Assembly: GCA_035713725.1 (NCBI GenBank)
Contig: DASTMZ010000066.1
Span: 1-13,254 of the forward strand
From: DASQPR01 sp035713725
GTDB taxonomy: Bacteria; Actinomycetota; Actinomycetes; Mycobacteriales; Micromonosporaceae
DNA length: 13,254 bases
Reading direction: 5' to 3'
Below the pieces are notes generated by a model that had not been told where the DNA came from, ran no database searches, and was given only the letters and a program-made list of their open reading frames with translations. The translations under genes and the position numbers were made by a program. Each line of letters opens with the position of its first letter. Position 1 is the first letter of the stretch. This document shows positions 1 through 6,755 of the stretch, piece after piece.

Positions 1-239
1 GAGACGTCCCGGGACAACGCGATGTCGTTGCGGATCTCGGCCGGCGCCACGTAGGCCATCAGCGGCTCCACGACGGCCATCAATTGGTCGTCGGCGACGA
101 TCTCCTCGGCAAGGGCGAGCGCGTGCGGTCGCTCGTACGGCCCGCACACCACCGGTTCCCACTCCTCGGCCTCGGTCAGCGGCCCGAAGGTGATGATCCA
201 CGGCAGGTCCAGCGCCGGCGAGTCCGGCGGCAACTCCAT
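1..239 (-). CDS. Hypothetical protein, N-terminal part only (runs off the left edge)
   Basis: This is the first 79 codons of a minus-strand gene whose remainder lies outside the window. The product starts MELPPDSPALDLPWIITFGP and continues with an acidic, aliphatic stretch containing LTEAEEWEPVVCGPYER. No signal peptide or membrane segment is visible. I do not recognise a family and assign no function. The start is uncertain: in-frame GTG codons lie just upstream at 245 and 257, and none of the three has a clear Shine-Dalgarno sequence. It lies downstream of the YihY gene in the same direction, separated by about 80 bp that contain a GC-rich hairpin, so it may be a separate transcription unit. 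The composition is typical of a real, soluble, acidic actinobacterial protein rather than a shadow frame. Confidence 0.6.
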   Translation of the reverse strand, partial: MELPPDSPALDLPWIITFGPLTEAEEWEPVVCGPYERPHALALAEEIVADDQLMAVVEPLMAYVAPAEIRNDIALSRDV

Positions 240-277
240 CGTCACGAGTGCGCCCACGGATCCATCATGGTCGCGTT

Positions 278-294
278 CGCCCGCCGGGCGGGCG
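278..294 (-). terminator. GC-rich hairpin between YihY gene and the left-edge gene
   Basis: CGCCCGCC and GGCGGGCG form a perfect 8-bp palindrome around a single G, about 26 bp downstream of the YihY stop codon. In practice the central bases must form the loop. There is no T-tract on the minus strand, so this would be an intrinsic terminator of the U-less kind suggested for actinobacteria, or simply a GC palindrome. Confidence 0.35.
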
Positions 295-320
295 GTTTAG
301 CGCGCCGTAACGCCCCCGCG

Positions 321-1478
321 TCATTTCCGGTCAGATAGGTTCCGCGACGCGTTGTGACCATCAACCCGGTCCCGGTCCGGTGTCCGACCGCCATCGGCGT
401 CACGCCGCGCGGTATCGGGCTCCTGCAGGTCAGCACCGGGCTCCCGTTGCTCGGCATCAGGCTCCCGCGGTGCGCCGTCGGGCGACGGTTCCCGCCGAGT
501 GTCATCCGCCCGGTGCGCGCCGCCGGTGCGGGGCATCGCCGTACCGTCGGTTGATTCGGAAGCCCTAGCCACCGTGTCACCCGTCGCCATGTCCACCACC
601 TTGCCGCGGGTGCTGGTCGCGGCGAGCGCCGCGCCGAACAGCAGCATCTGGTTGAACAGGTAGAGAAACAGCAGCAGCCCGACCGTGCCACCGACGAGCT
701 GGTAGGCCGGGCGACGGGCGGTGAAGTCGATGTAGAGCCGGCCAACGGTGCTCAGTGCGAGAAGACCGAGCGCGATCAACACGGTGGACGGAACGAGTCG
801 GCGCAGTGGCATCCGGATGCGGCTGACCCCGGTCAGCAGGCTCGCGGCGAGCAGCGCGTTGACCATGAGGCCAAGGATGATGCCGACCGCGCGCGCGATG
901 ACGGCAATGGTGTCCTGGGTGTCGACGGTGACCTTCTTCGGGGACAGCTGCAGCAGCACCGGCTTGACCGCGTCGTTGATCCCGGCCTGGACCCACAACG
1001 AGAGGGCGAGCAGCAATCCGATGCCGATCATGATGGCGAGGTCCAGCAGGCGCCGTACGAAGAGATTGCCGGGCTGCTGTTCCAGTCGCCAGATGGCGCG
1101 CTGCGACGAGCGCAACGATTCGATCCAGCCGACACCGGTGAACACCAGGCCGATGATGCCGACGATGGCCACCGTGTTGCGGGCCTCGGCAATCTGCTTC
1201 GCGTCCAGGAACGGGATGTTCTGCTTGAGGAAGTCGTTCACCGTGTCGACGGCGGCCGGATTGTTAGCCAGCACGAAGCCGACGATCGCGTAGGCGACCA
1301 GCGCGAGCGCGAAGACCGCGAAGAAGCCGTAGTAGGCGATCGCCGCGGCGAGCCGGCCGCCGAGCACCTCGCCGTAGCGCAATCGCGCGCGCCACGCGTG
1401 GTCGAAGACCTTGGAGTGGCGGCGCGACCAGTCGATCGAGGCGTCCCAGCCCTTCTCGACCGCGTCGACGATGTTCAT
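321..1478 (-). CDS. YihY/virulence factor BrkB family inner-membrane protein
   Basis: The product is a 385-residue integral membrane protein. The family was once annotated as RNase BN, but its members are membrane proteins of uncertain, possibly transport, function. Six hydrophobic segments are visible at roughly residues 45-70, 102-120, 147-167, 193-217, 229-250 and 263-287. The AAAIAYYGFFAVF segment of helix 1 and the LVGGTVGLLLFLYLFNQMLLFGA region of the last helix are typical of the family. Residues about 295-385 form a charged, disordered tail rich in REP/EPD motifs, outside the conserved domain. The ATG at 1478 is chosen because it overlaps the upstream stop codon as ATGA, implying translational coupling. 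Reading further upstream in this frame gives only Arg-rich shadow sequence. Co-occurrence with trpS is common in actinobacteria. The family call is firm; the function is not known. Confidence 0.9.
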   Translation of the reverse strand: MNIVDAVEKGWDASIDWSRRHSKVFDHAWRARLRYGEVLGGRLAAAIAYYGFFAVFALALVAYAIVGFVLANNPAAVDTVNDFLKQNIPFLDAKQIAEARNTVAIVGIIGLVFTGVGWIESLRSSQRAIWRLEQQPGNLFVRRLLDLAIMIGIGLLLALSLWVQAGINDAVKPVLLQLSPKKVTVDTQDTIAVIARAVGIILGLMVNALLAASLLTGVSRIRMPLRRLVPSTVLIALGLLALSTVGRLYIDFTARRPAYQLVGGTVGLLLFLYLFNQMLLFGAALAATSTRGKVVDMATGDTVARASESTDGTAMPRTGGAHRADDTRREPSPDGAPREPDAEQREPGADLQEPDTARRDADGGRTPDRDRVDGHNASRNLSDRK

Positions 1479-2257
1479 GGCGTCGGCGGCACCGATGCGC
1501 CGTCGGAGCCCGGCGTCTTGCCGCCACGGTTGCCGCTGCCACGATTGCCGCTGCCACGGTTGCCGCTGCCACGGTTGCGCGGCGCGCGACTGTCGCCGCC
1601 GCCAGCGCCGCTCGCCGCGTCGTCGACACGCTCGGCGGCCAGCTTGAAGTCGCGGAGCGGTCGCCATCGGCCGTCCGCACCGTGCACGTAGAGCGTGAAC
1701 TGATCCACCGTGAACAGCGCCTCGAAATCGTCGAGTTCCGCATATACCCGGTCCAGGGCCGCGGTAGGCACGTCGTGCGCGATCGTGACATGCGGGTGGT
1801 ACGGGTAGTGCAGATCGCGCGCCAATGGTCCCCGCCGTACGTCGTTCGCGAGGCGCTCGCACTCGCTGATCCCGGCCGCGACCGCGACGAACACGACCTC
1901 GGTCACCGGCCGGAACGTACCCGTGCCGCGCAGGTGCACGCGGAACGGCGCATGGCGGGCGGCCACCTCGCCGAGCCAGACCTCCACGTCGGCCACGCCG
2001 GCCGGATCGATCTCGGTGGGACCGAGGAGCGTGAGGTGTGCCGGGATAAACGGGGCCAGCGGGTCACCGGACGACGCTCGGACCGCGTCCAGCACGTCGG
2101 AGAACGGCGCCGGAATGCTGATCGCAACGCCGACCGTAAACACTTCGCTCGGCTCGACGCTCGGTTCGACGCCGGACTCGACGCCGGTCGCCGGCGCCCT
2201 GCCGGCGCTGCGCACCCGCCGGTCGCCCGCGTTCACCCTGTTGTTCTTCGCCGCCAT
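1475..2257 (-). CDS. 2H phosphoesterase superfamily protein (2'-5' RNA ligase-like)
   Basis: This 260-residue protein has both signature motifs of the 2H phosphoesterase fold: H74-L-T76-L and H156-V-T158-I, about 80 residues apart as expected. Family members hydrolyse or ligate 2'-5' phosphodiester or cyclic phosphate bonds in RNA or nucleotides; the substrate here cannot be read from sequence. The catalytic domain spans roughly residues 38-208. It is flanked by low complexity on both sides: an N-terminal VESGVEPSVEPSE stretch and a C-terminal (NRGSG)n Gly/Arg/Asn tail at about 227-246. Both are encoded by short tandem repeats. The gene follows trpS by 10 bp and its TGA overlaps the YihY start (ATGA), so it is mid-operon. 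The Shine-Dalgarno sequence is weak (GAGCGG), and a GTG at codon 39, just before the fold, is an alternative start. Confidence 0.85.
   Translation of the reverse strand: MAAKNNRVNAGDRRVRSAGRAPATGVESGVEPSVEPSEVFTVGVAISIPAPFSDVLDAVRASSGDPLAPFIPAHLTLLGPTEIDPAGVADVEVWLGEVAARHAPFRVHLRGTGTFRPVTEVVFVAVAAGISECERLANDVRRGPLARDLHYPYHPHVTIAHDVPTAALDRVYAELDDFEALFTVDQFTLYVHGADGRWRPLRDFKLAAERVDDAASGAGGGDSRAPRNRGSGNRGSGNRGSGNRGGKTPGSDGASVPPTP
1521..1577 (-). repeat. 15-bp in-frame tandem repeat encoding NRGSG
   Basis: Three full 15-bp units (1533-1547, 1548-1562, 1563-1577) read ccgctgccacgRttg on the plus strand, the first with A and the others with G at the variable position. A shortened 12-bp unit precedes them at 1521-1532. 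Read on the minus strand they encode NRGSG repeats in the tail of the 2H phosphoesterase. A unit length divisible by three means copy-number change would alter only tail length, not the reading frame or the downstream ATGA coupling. Confidence 0.9.
2152..2187 (-). repeat. 12-bp degenerate tandem repeat encoding GVEP/SVEP
   Basis: Three consecutive 12-bp units share the core TCGACGC (gctcgacgctcg, gttcgacgccgg, actcgacgccgg). They encode the VES/GVEP/SVEP stretch near the N-terminus of the 2H phosphoesterase, before the folded domain. Confidence 0.7.
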
Positions 2258-2267
2258 GCCGCTCGAT

Positions 2268-3305
2268 TCAGTTGCTCGCCGGAGCCAGGAAACCGATCCG
2301 CTCGTACGCCGCCTTCAACGTCACGCTCGCCACCGCGCGGGCCTTGTCCGCCCCGATCGCGAGCAGCTTGTCGAGGTGCCCTGGATCGTCGAGGTAGGCA
2401 CGCGTCCGGTCCTGGATCGGGCGAACCCACTCGACGAGCACCTCGCCGAGATCCTTCTTCAGGTCGCCGTACCCCTTGCCCTGGTACGCCGCCACGAGAT
2501 CGTCGATGGTACGGCCGGACAAAGCCGAGTAGATCGTCAACAGATTCGACACGCCGGGCTTCGTGACCGGGTCGAAGATGATGTCGCGTCCGGTGTCAGT
2601 GACCGCGGACCGGATCTTCTTGGCCGACTTCGCCGGATCGTCGAGCAGATCGACGACGCCGGCTGCGGACGACGCTGACTTCGACATCTTGGCGGTCGGC
2701 TGTTGCAGATCGGTGATCTTCGCGGTCTCCCGCAGGATGTACGGCTCCGGAACCACGAACGTCGGCCCGTACGTCGTGTTGAACCGCTGCGCGAGATCAC
2801 GGGTCAGCTCGAGGTGCTGCCGCTGGTCCTCGCCGACCGGCACCGCGTCCGCCAGATACAGCAGGATGTCGGCGGCCTGCAGGATCGGATACGTGAAGAG
2901 GCCGACGCTGGATCGGTCCGCACCCTGTTTGCTCGACTTGTCCTTGAACTGCGTCATCCGGCTCGCCTCACCGAATCCGGTGATGCAGCTCAACACCCAC
3001 GCGAGCTGGGAGTGCTCGGGCACTTGGGACTGTACGAACAACGTGCAGCGCTCGGGATCTAGCCCACTTGCCAATAGCTGGGCGGCGCTCACGCGGGTAC
3101 GCTGCCGCAACAGAGCCGGTTCGTGACCGGCCGTGATCGCGTGCAGATCGACAACGCAATAGAACGCGTCGTGCGTGTCCTGAAGGGCGACCCAATTCCG
3201 CACCGCGCCGAGATAGTTGCCCAGGTGGAAGGAGTCAGCGGTGGGCTGGATTCCGGACAGCACCCGGGGACGGGACGGCGTCGGCGCGGCGGGCTCGCGG
3301 GTCAT
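2268..3305 (-). CDS. trpS: Tryptophanyl-tRNA synthetase (class I)
   Basis: The product charges tRNA-Trp with tryptophan in the cytoplasm. At 345 residues it has the usual bacterial TrpS length. The class I signatures are clear: the HIGH-equivalent HLGN at 27-30 (SFHLGNYLGAV), GEDQ at 158-161, and the KMSKS loop at 206-210 (AKMSKSASS). The C-terminal helical anticodon-binding part ends at GFLAPASN. The ATG at 3305 is chosen over one three codons upstream (3314) because the GGAAG ribosome-binding sequence sits about 10 nt before it, but almost touches the upstream one. trpS is the first gene of an operon with the 2H phosphoesterase and the YihY protein. It is divergent from the ECF sigma factor gene, sharing an intergenic region of about 130 bp. 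I see no Trp-rich leader peptide. Confidence 0.97.
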   Translation of the reverse strand: MTREPAAPTPSRPRVLSGIQPTADSFHLGNYLGAVRNWVALQDTHDAFYCVVDLHAITAGHEPALLRQRTRVSAAQLLASGLDPERCTLFVQSQVPEHSQLAWVLSCITGFGEASRMTQFKDKSSKQGADRSSVGLFTYPILQAADILLYLADAVPVGEDQRQHLELTRDLAQRFNTTYGPTFVVPEPYILRETAKITDLQQPTAKMSKSASSAAGVVDLLDDPAKSAKKIRSAVTDTGRDIIFDPVTKPGVSNLLTIYSALSGRTIDDLVAAYQGKGYGDLKKDLGEVLVEWVRPIQDRTRAYLDDPGHLDKLLAIGADKARAVASVTLKAAYERIGFLAPASN

Positions 3306-3372
3306 GCGCGTCATTCTTCCAGGTGCGTTCGCCACCGGCGTATCCGCCAGCGAATGCCACGCGGATGTCGAT

Positions 3373-3401
3373 GCAACCGGTCGGAGCGCTCGCTGGTCGT
3401 T
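3373..3401 (+). promoter_or_regulatory. Candidate ECF-type promoter of the sigma factor operon
   Basis: GCAACC (3373-3378) and GTCGTT (3396-3401) are separated by 17 bp and lie 35 bp before the proposed GTG start of the ECF sigma gene. An AAC-containing -35 and a CGT-containing -10 are typical of ECF promoters, and autoregulation is common in such operons. That this particular sigma factor reads it is inference. Confidence 0.4.
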
Positions 3402-3436
3402 ACGAGTGAGTGGGCTGTGCCCGCAGGGGAGGGCCA

Positions 3437-4279
3437 GTGGCCGATGATGAGGCTCGGGAGGCGATCCGTGAGGCCTACCAGGCGTATTACCGGCGCCTGG
3501 TGGCCACCCTCTACGGCTTGACGTCCGACTACGCCGAGGCACAAGACCTGGTTCAGGAGGCGTATGCGAGGGCGCTCGCCCGCCCCGCCACGTTCCTAGA
3601 TGTCGCGGATCCGGAGGCCTGGCTGCGCACCGTCGCGGTCAACCTGGCTCGCACTCGGTGGCGCCGCCGAAGGCTGCTGGACACCATGATCCGCACCGGT
3701 CGGGTGACCCCGACTCCGGAGTCGGTGCCCGGCGCGAACCCGAACCGTGTCCTGCTGGTGGCCGCGCTGGCCAAGCTGTCCCGACCGACCCGAGAGACGA
3801 TCGTGCTGCACCACATCGCCGACATGTCCGTCCACGAGGTTGCCGAGCAACTCGGCATCCCGGTGGGGACCGTGAAGGCACGCCTGTCCCGCGGCCGCGC
3901 GCTGCTCGCCGAGCTTCTGCACGAGGCGGCGCCGACCGCGGCCGTTCCGGTTTCCGGCACGCTGACGATTCCGAGTGTGCGGTCGGCCGCCGACGACACG
4001 ACGCCGATCCGGCGCACCGGCATCCTTCCCGCGCGTCCGGCCGGCCGACCTGCGGCCGCGGCCACTTCGATGGCGGCCGACTCGATCCTCGCCGGACCGG
4101 CCGTGGCCGGACCACCGCCGCAGCCAACCGCGGTCGGCGAGATCGGCCCGGACCACGGCAGCGACGGACTGGACCGGCTGCTCGAGGTGCCACAGACGGT
4201 GGCCGACGCCGAATTGGCCGTCCCTGAGTTGGGCGACGGCGCCGACGGACTCGTACCAGTGCGTGGGCGACGTCGATGA
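3437..4279 (+). CDS. ECF-family RNA polymerase sigma factor with extended C-terminal tail
   Basis: The product directs RNA polymerase to a specific promoter set. Region 2 spans about residues 10-77 (YYRRLVATLYGLTSDYAEAQDLVQ, then DPEAWLRTVAVNLARTRWRRRR). Region 4 spans about 104-155 and contains the helix-turn-helix MSVHEVAEQLGIPVGTVKARLSRGR. This looks like the actinobacterial SigE-type ECF class. After residue 160 come about 120 residues of Ala/Pro/Gly-rich, later acidic sequence with no recognised domain; most ECF factors end near the end of region 4. The GTG at 3437 is chosen because GGGGAGGG lies 4-11 nt upstream; the product then begins (V)ADDEAREAI. The stop overlaps the next gene as ATGA, so sigma and membrane partner are translationally coupled. 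The family call is firm; the stimulus and regulon are unknown. Confidence 0.92.
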   Translation: MADDEAREAIREAYQAYYRRLVATLYGLTSDYAEAQDLVQEAYARALARPATFLDVADPEAWLRTVAVNLARTRWRRRRLLDTMIRTGRVTPTPESVPGANPNRVLLVAALAKLSRPTRETIVLHHIADMSVHEVAEQLGIPVGTVKARLSRGRALLAELLHEAAPTAAVPVSGTLTIPSVRSAADDTTPIRRTGILPARPAGRPAAAATSMAADSILAGPAVAGPPPQPTAVGEIGPDHGSDGLDRLLEVPQTVADAELAVPELGDGADGLVPVRGRRR

Positions 4280-5493
4280 GCAACGAACGGTTCTCAGAGT
4301 TCCGCTCCGGAGTCGAGCGACAGACGGTGTTGCCGGAATTCAGCGAAGTCATGGCGCGTGCCCGACGGCACCGGCGACGGCAGCGGCTGGGCACCACGAC
4401 CGGGGCGATCGCGGCGGTGATCGTCCTGATGCCGGCGCTGATCTACGGCGGTCTCCTGCTGTCACAGGGCTCCGGCCGCCCAAGCCTCGTGCAGATCAGC
4501 ATCGCGGACGGCGATTCTGACGGGAACCTCACCACGACGGTCACGCAGCCCTCGCCGGGTTCGGAGATCTCCAAACGCCTGATCGCCGCCGGTGGTGTGG
4601 ACCTTGCGCACTCGTACGGCCTGGTCGACGCGTGCTCGGCGAACACCTGCAGCCTCCAACTCATCTCGTTGTCACCGCCGCTGACCAAGCGGATCGGACT
4701 GCTCCGCAGTGATCCGTCGCAAGTGCTCGCGAATCCACACCTGGTGGCGCTCGACGACCTCGACGTCGTGGTGAGCGCGGACGTCGGCGAATCCATCGCG
4801 CCGCAGTACCAGACCTACAACCTCGGCTCGATTTTCCCGGACAGGTCGAGCCGGCCCGCGCAACAGTCCGACGTACCGGTGCAGACCTCGACCTATGGTG
4901 AGATCGGCGTGGTGACCGCGGGCGACGGCAAGGTTGCCACTATCGCGCGGCAGCCGGACCTGACGTCGCCGCAGCTGGCCAGCACGATCAGCGGCTGGTG
5001 GGTGACCGGTGCCGACGCGCGCACCGGCGAGCTCGCGGTGTCGGTGACCCATGACGAGGGCGCGACGTGGCACACCAGTTCGCTAGGCGTGATCCCGGAC
5101 CGTCCGCCGGCCCTTGCCACCCAGGACGGCCGGAAGGTGTACGTGCTGGTGCACAGCGCCGGCCAGATGCTGCTGATCCGGTCGAATGACGGCGGGACGA
5201 CCTGGTCCGCGCCAACGATTGAGAGCGCCTGGAATTCGTACGTCCGGTACGGAGTGATGACGCCACGCGACGGCTCGGTCGGCGTCTGGCTCGCCACCAA
5301 GGACGACGAGGTCTCGTTCTGCCGCAGCACCAATGGCGGCGCGACGTTTGCACCGGTGATCGGGCCGTACGCCCCGAACGGTGACGTCGTTTCGCTGCCT
5401 GGTGGCTACGTGACGCTCGGCGCCCGGCCGGCGATCTCCACGGACGGCCGGTCCTGGACGACCATCAACATGCCGGTGGTGCCACCCCGCTGA
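4276..5493 (+). CDS. Single-pass membrane protein with extracellular Asp-box (BNR) repeats; putative regulator of the ECF sigma factor
   Basis: The 405-residue product has a short cytoplasmic N-terminus (1-39) ending in an Arg-rich cluster (RARRHRRRQR). One membrane helix follows at about 43-63, then an exported domain of about 340 residues. Four Asp-box-like motifs are visible: SVTHDEGATW (256-265), RSNDGGTTW (302-310), RSTNGGATF (350-358) and STDGRSW (388-394). They mark blades of a sialidase/YCF48-like beta-propeller. C120 and C125 could form a disulfide. The position directly after the sigma gene with ATGA overlap suggests an anti-sigma or co-sensor role, with the basic juxtamembrane segment contacting the sigma factor. 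No zinc-type anti-sigma motif (HxxxCxxC) is present, so the anti-sigma role is inference. Enzymatic sialidase activity is unlikely: Asp-boxes alone do not make an active site and no catalytic set is recognisable. Confidence 0.85.
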   Translation: MSNERFSEFRSGVERQTVLPEFSEVMARARRHRRRQRLGTTTGAIAAVIVLMPALIYGGLLLSQGSGRPSLVQISIADGDSDGNLTTTVTQPSPGSEISKRLIAAGGVDLAHSYGLVDACSANTCSLQLISLSPPLTKRIGLLRSDPSQVLANPHLVALDDLDVVVSADVGESIAPQYQTYNLGSIFPDRSSRPAQQSDVPVQTSTYGEIGVVTAGDGKVATIARQPDLTSPQLASTISGWWVTGADARTGELAVSVTHDEGATWHTSSLGVIPDRPPALATQDGRKVYVLVHSAGQMLLIRSNDGGTTWSAPTIESAWNSYVRYGVMTPRDGSVGVWLATKDDEVSFCRSTNGGATFAPVIGPYAPNGDVVSLPGGYVTLGARPAISTDGRSWTTINMPVVPPR

Positions 5494-5510
5494 CCCGCTG
5501 ACCCGTGGGC

Positions 5511-5532
5511 TCGCTCGGCGCGCCGGAAGCGA
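5511..5532. terminator. Hairpin between convergent genes
   Basis: TCGCT (5511-5515) pairs with AGCGA (5528-5532), and CGG pairs with CCG inside it around a CGCG loop, leaving a GA bulge. It lies in the 48-bp gap between the convergent stop codons of the Asp-box protein and the CorC-like gene, so it could terminate transcription from both sides. No T-tract is present. Confidence 0.4.
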
Positions 5533-5541
5533 CCAGCGGCG

Positions 5542-6651
5542 TCAGGCAACCGGCGACGACAACACCGCGACCTGGCTGACCCGTCGCCCTTCGCACGCGA
5601 TCACCCGCAACCGCCACGCACCGACCGCCACTTCGTCACCTGGTCGCGGCAGCCGGCCGAGCCGCGCCATCAGGAACCCGCCGACCGTCTCGTAGGGGCC
5701 GGGCGGCAACGTGAACCCGCAGCGCTCGGCGAAGTCGTTCAAGTTGGTACGGCCGTCGAGCGCGGTCGGTGGCACGCCCGGCGCGACCGCCGCCTCGGGG
5801 GGTACGCCCTCGGCGTGAACCTCGCCGACCAGCTCCTCGACGAGATCCTCGAGCGTCACGATGCCGGCCGTGAGTCCGTATTCGTCCACCACAACCGCGA
5901 GATGATGGCCCTCGCGCCGCATGTCGGACAGCGCGGCGAGGACACGTTTCGAGCCCGGGATGTGGTGCACCGGTCGGGCCAGATCGCCGGCGGTGACGTC
6001 GTTCGGTGCGTCAACCAGTAACAGGTCCCAGACATGCACGACGCCGACAACGTCGTCGTGGCTGCCGTCGATCACCGGAAATCGCGAATGCCGGGTCGCG
6101 AGCACCTCACCCAACGCATGTGCCACCGAGTCGGCGGAGGTCACGAACACCGCGTCGATGCGCGGCACCATGACCTCGCGAACGTGTCGCGCCCCGGCGG
6201 CGAGCACTTCGGCGATGATCTGACGCTGGCCCTCGTCGATTGCCACGTTCGTCGCCATCAGCTCGCGCAACTCGGCGTCGCTGATGCCGGCGCGCACGGC
6301 GGGCCGCGGGCTGGTGCCGAGCAGGCGCGTCCCGAACCGGCTCGCGGCGTCGGCCAGCCGCACCGCGAGGCGGCCGAGCAGCCGGGAAGTCCGGCCGTTT
6401 TGCCGCACGTCGAGCCCCCTCCGCGTGGCGTGCAGTCGGCGCCGCCGCGGAGTGCGCCGCTGTGCCGGCACCACCGGCCGGCGCAGCCCAGAGTCGGTCG
6501 AGGTCTCGGCTGACCGGTCGGCCGTCGCGACTCCGCCGCGGTTAGCGTCGCCTAGCGTCGCACGCAGCGGACGGTACGGGGGCACGAACCGTCGCCGCCC
6601 GTCGCGCGATCGGCGGCGCGGCGGGGGCTGGGACTCATCGCCGATGGACAC
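5542..6651 (-). CDS. CBS-pair / CorC_HlyC-domain protein lacking the DUF21 membrane domain
   Basis: The C-terminal two-thirds match the cytosolic half of CNNM/HlyC/CorC-type proteins, linked to Mg2+/Co2+ transport or its regulation. The pre-CBS linker (ISDAELRELMATNVAIDEGQ) is at 123-142. A CBS pair follows from about 158 to 278 (REVMVPRIDAVFV, RFPVIDG, HHLAVVVDEYGLTAGIVTLEDLVEELVGE). The transporter-associated domain is at about 290-367 (YETVGGFLMARLGRLPRPGDEV). The usual N-terminal DUF21 helices are absent: residues 1-120 are Arg/Pro-rich and show no membrane segment. Only the helix that normally follows DUF21 (RLADAASRFGTRLLG) remains. No frame in the 104 bp up to cysN could encode the missing domain. 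The GTG start at 6651 is uncertain; GGAGG lies about 18 nt upstream. It follows cysN in the same direction. Confidence 0.8.
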   Translation of the reverse strand: MSIGDESQPPPRRRSRDGRRRFVPPYRPLRATLGDANRGGVATADRSAETSTDSGLRRPVVPAQRRTPRRRRLHATRRGLDVRQNGRTSRLLGRLAVRLADAASRFGTRLLGTSPRPAVRAGISDAELRELMATNVAIDEGQRQIIAEVLAAGARHVREVMVPRIDAVFVTSADSVAHALGEVLATRHSRFPVIDGSHDDVVGVVHVWDLLLVDAPNDVTAGDLARPVHHIPGSKRVLAALSDMRREGHHLAVVVDEYGLTAGIVTLEDLVEELVGEVHAEGVPPEAAVAPGVPPTALDGRTNLNDFAERCGFTLPPGPYETVGGFLMARLGRLPRPGDEVAVGAWRLRVIACEGRRVSQVAVLSSPVA

Positions 6652-6660
6652 CGGACCGGG

Positions 6661-6738
6661 TCAGCTCGCCTCCGAGATCGCTGGTCGAGGCATCTCCGAG
6701 ACCGCTGGTCGAGGCACGATGTCCTTCGCCGTCGCCAT
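6661..6738 (-). CDS. Possible 25-codon ORF built on a duplicated 8-residue unit
   Basis: An ATG at 6738, preceded by GGAG at a spacing of 6 nt, opens a 25-codon frame: MATAKDIV, then PRPAVSEM, PRPAISEA and S. It starts 17 bp after the cysN stop and ends about 10 bp before the start of the CorC-like gene, so it fits the operon. The PRPA(V/I)SE duplication comes from a 24-bp DNA tandem repeat. That repeat resembles a non-coding sequence dispersed in actinobacterial genomes, so the frame may be fortuitous. No family is recognised. Confidence 0.3.
   Translation of the reverse strand: MATAKDIVPRPAVSEMPRPAISEAS
6671..6718. repeat. 24-bp tandem duplication, two copies
   Basis: Units 6671-6694 and 6695-6718 agree at 21 of 24 positions; both begin tccgaga and contain cgctggtcgaggca. 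From memory, the unit resembles the GGTCTCGA...CTCGACCAGCGG intergenic repeats found in many actinobacteria. It occupies nearly half of the cysN/CorC-like gap. Confidence 0.75.
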
Positions 6739-6755
6739 CCTGTGCTCCGCGATCA

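Noticed and set aside
1521..1577. CRISPR-like array
   Set aside because: The units are directly tandem without spacers and encode an in-frame peptide repeat.
1682..2566. 294-codon open frame on the plus strand opposite the 2H phosphoesterase and the end of trpS
   Set aside because: It crosses two genes with good motifs on the other strand and gives an Arg-rich product without domains.
3306..3436. Trp-responsive leader peptide or T-box before trpS
   Set aside because: There is no Trp-rich short ORF and no T-box-like structure or sequence in the short divergent gap.
4276..5493. Active secreted sialidase, based on the Asp-boxes
   Set aside because: Asp-boxes are structural. There is no recognisable Arg triad or catalytic Tyr/Glu set, and the protein is anchored by an N-terminal helix beside a sigma factor.
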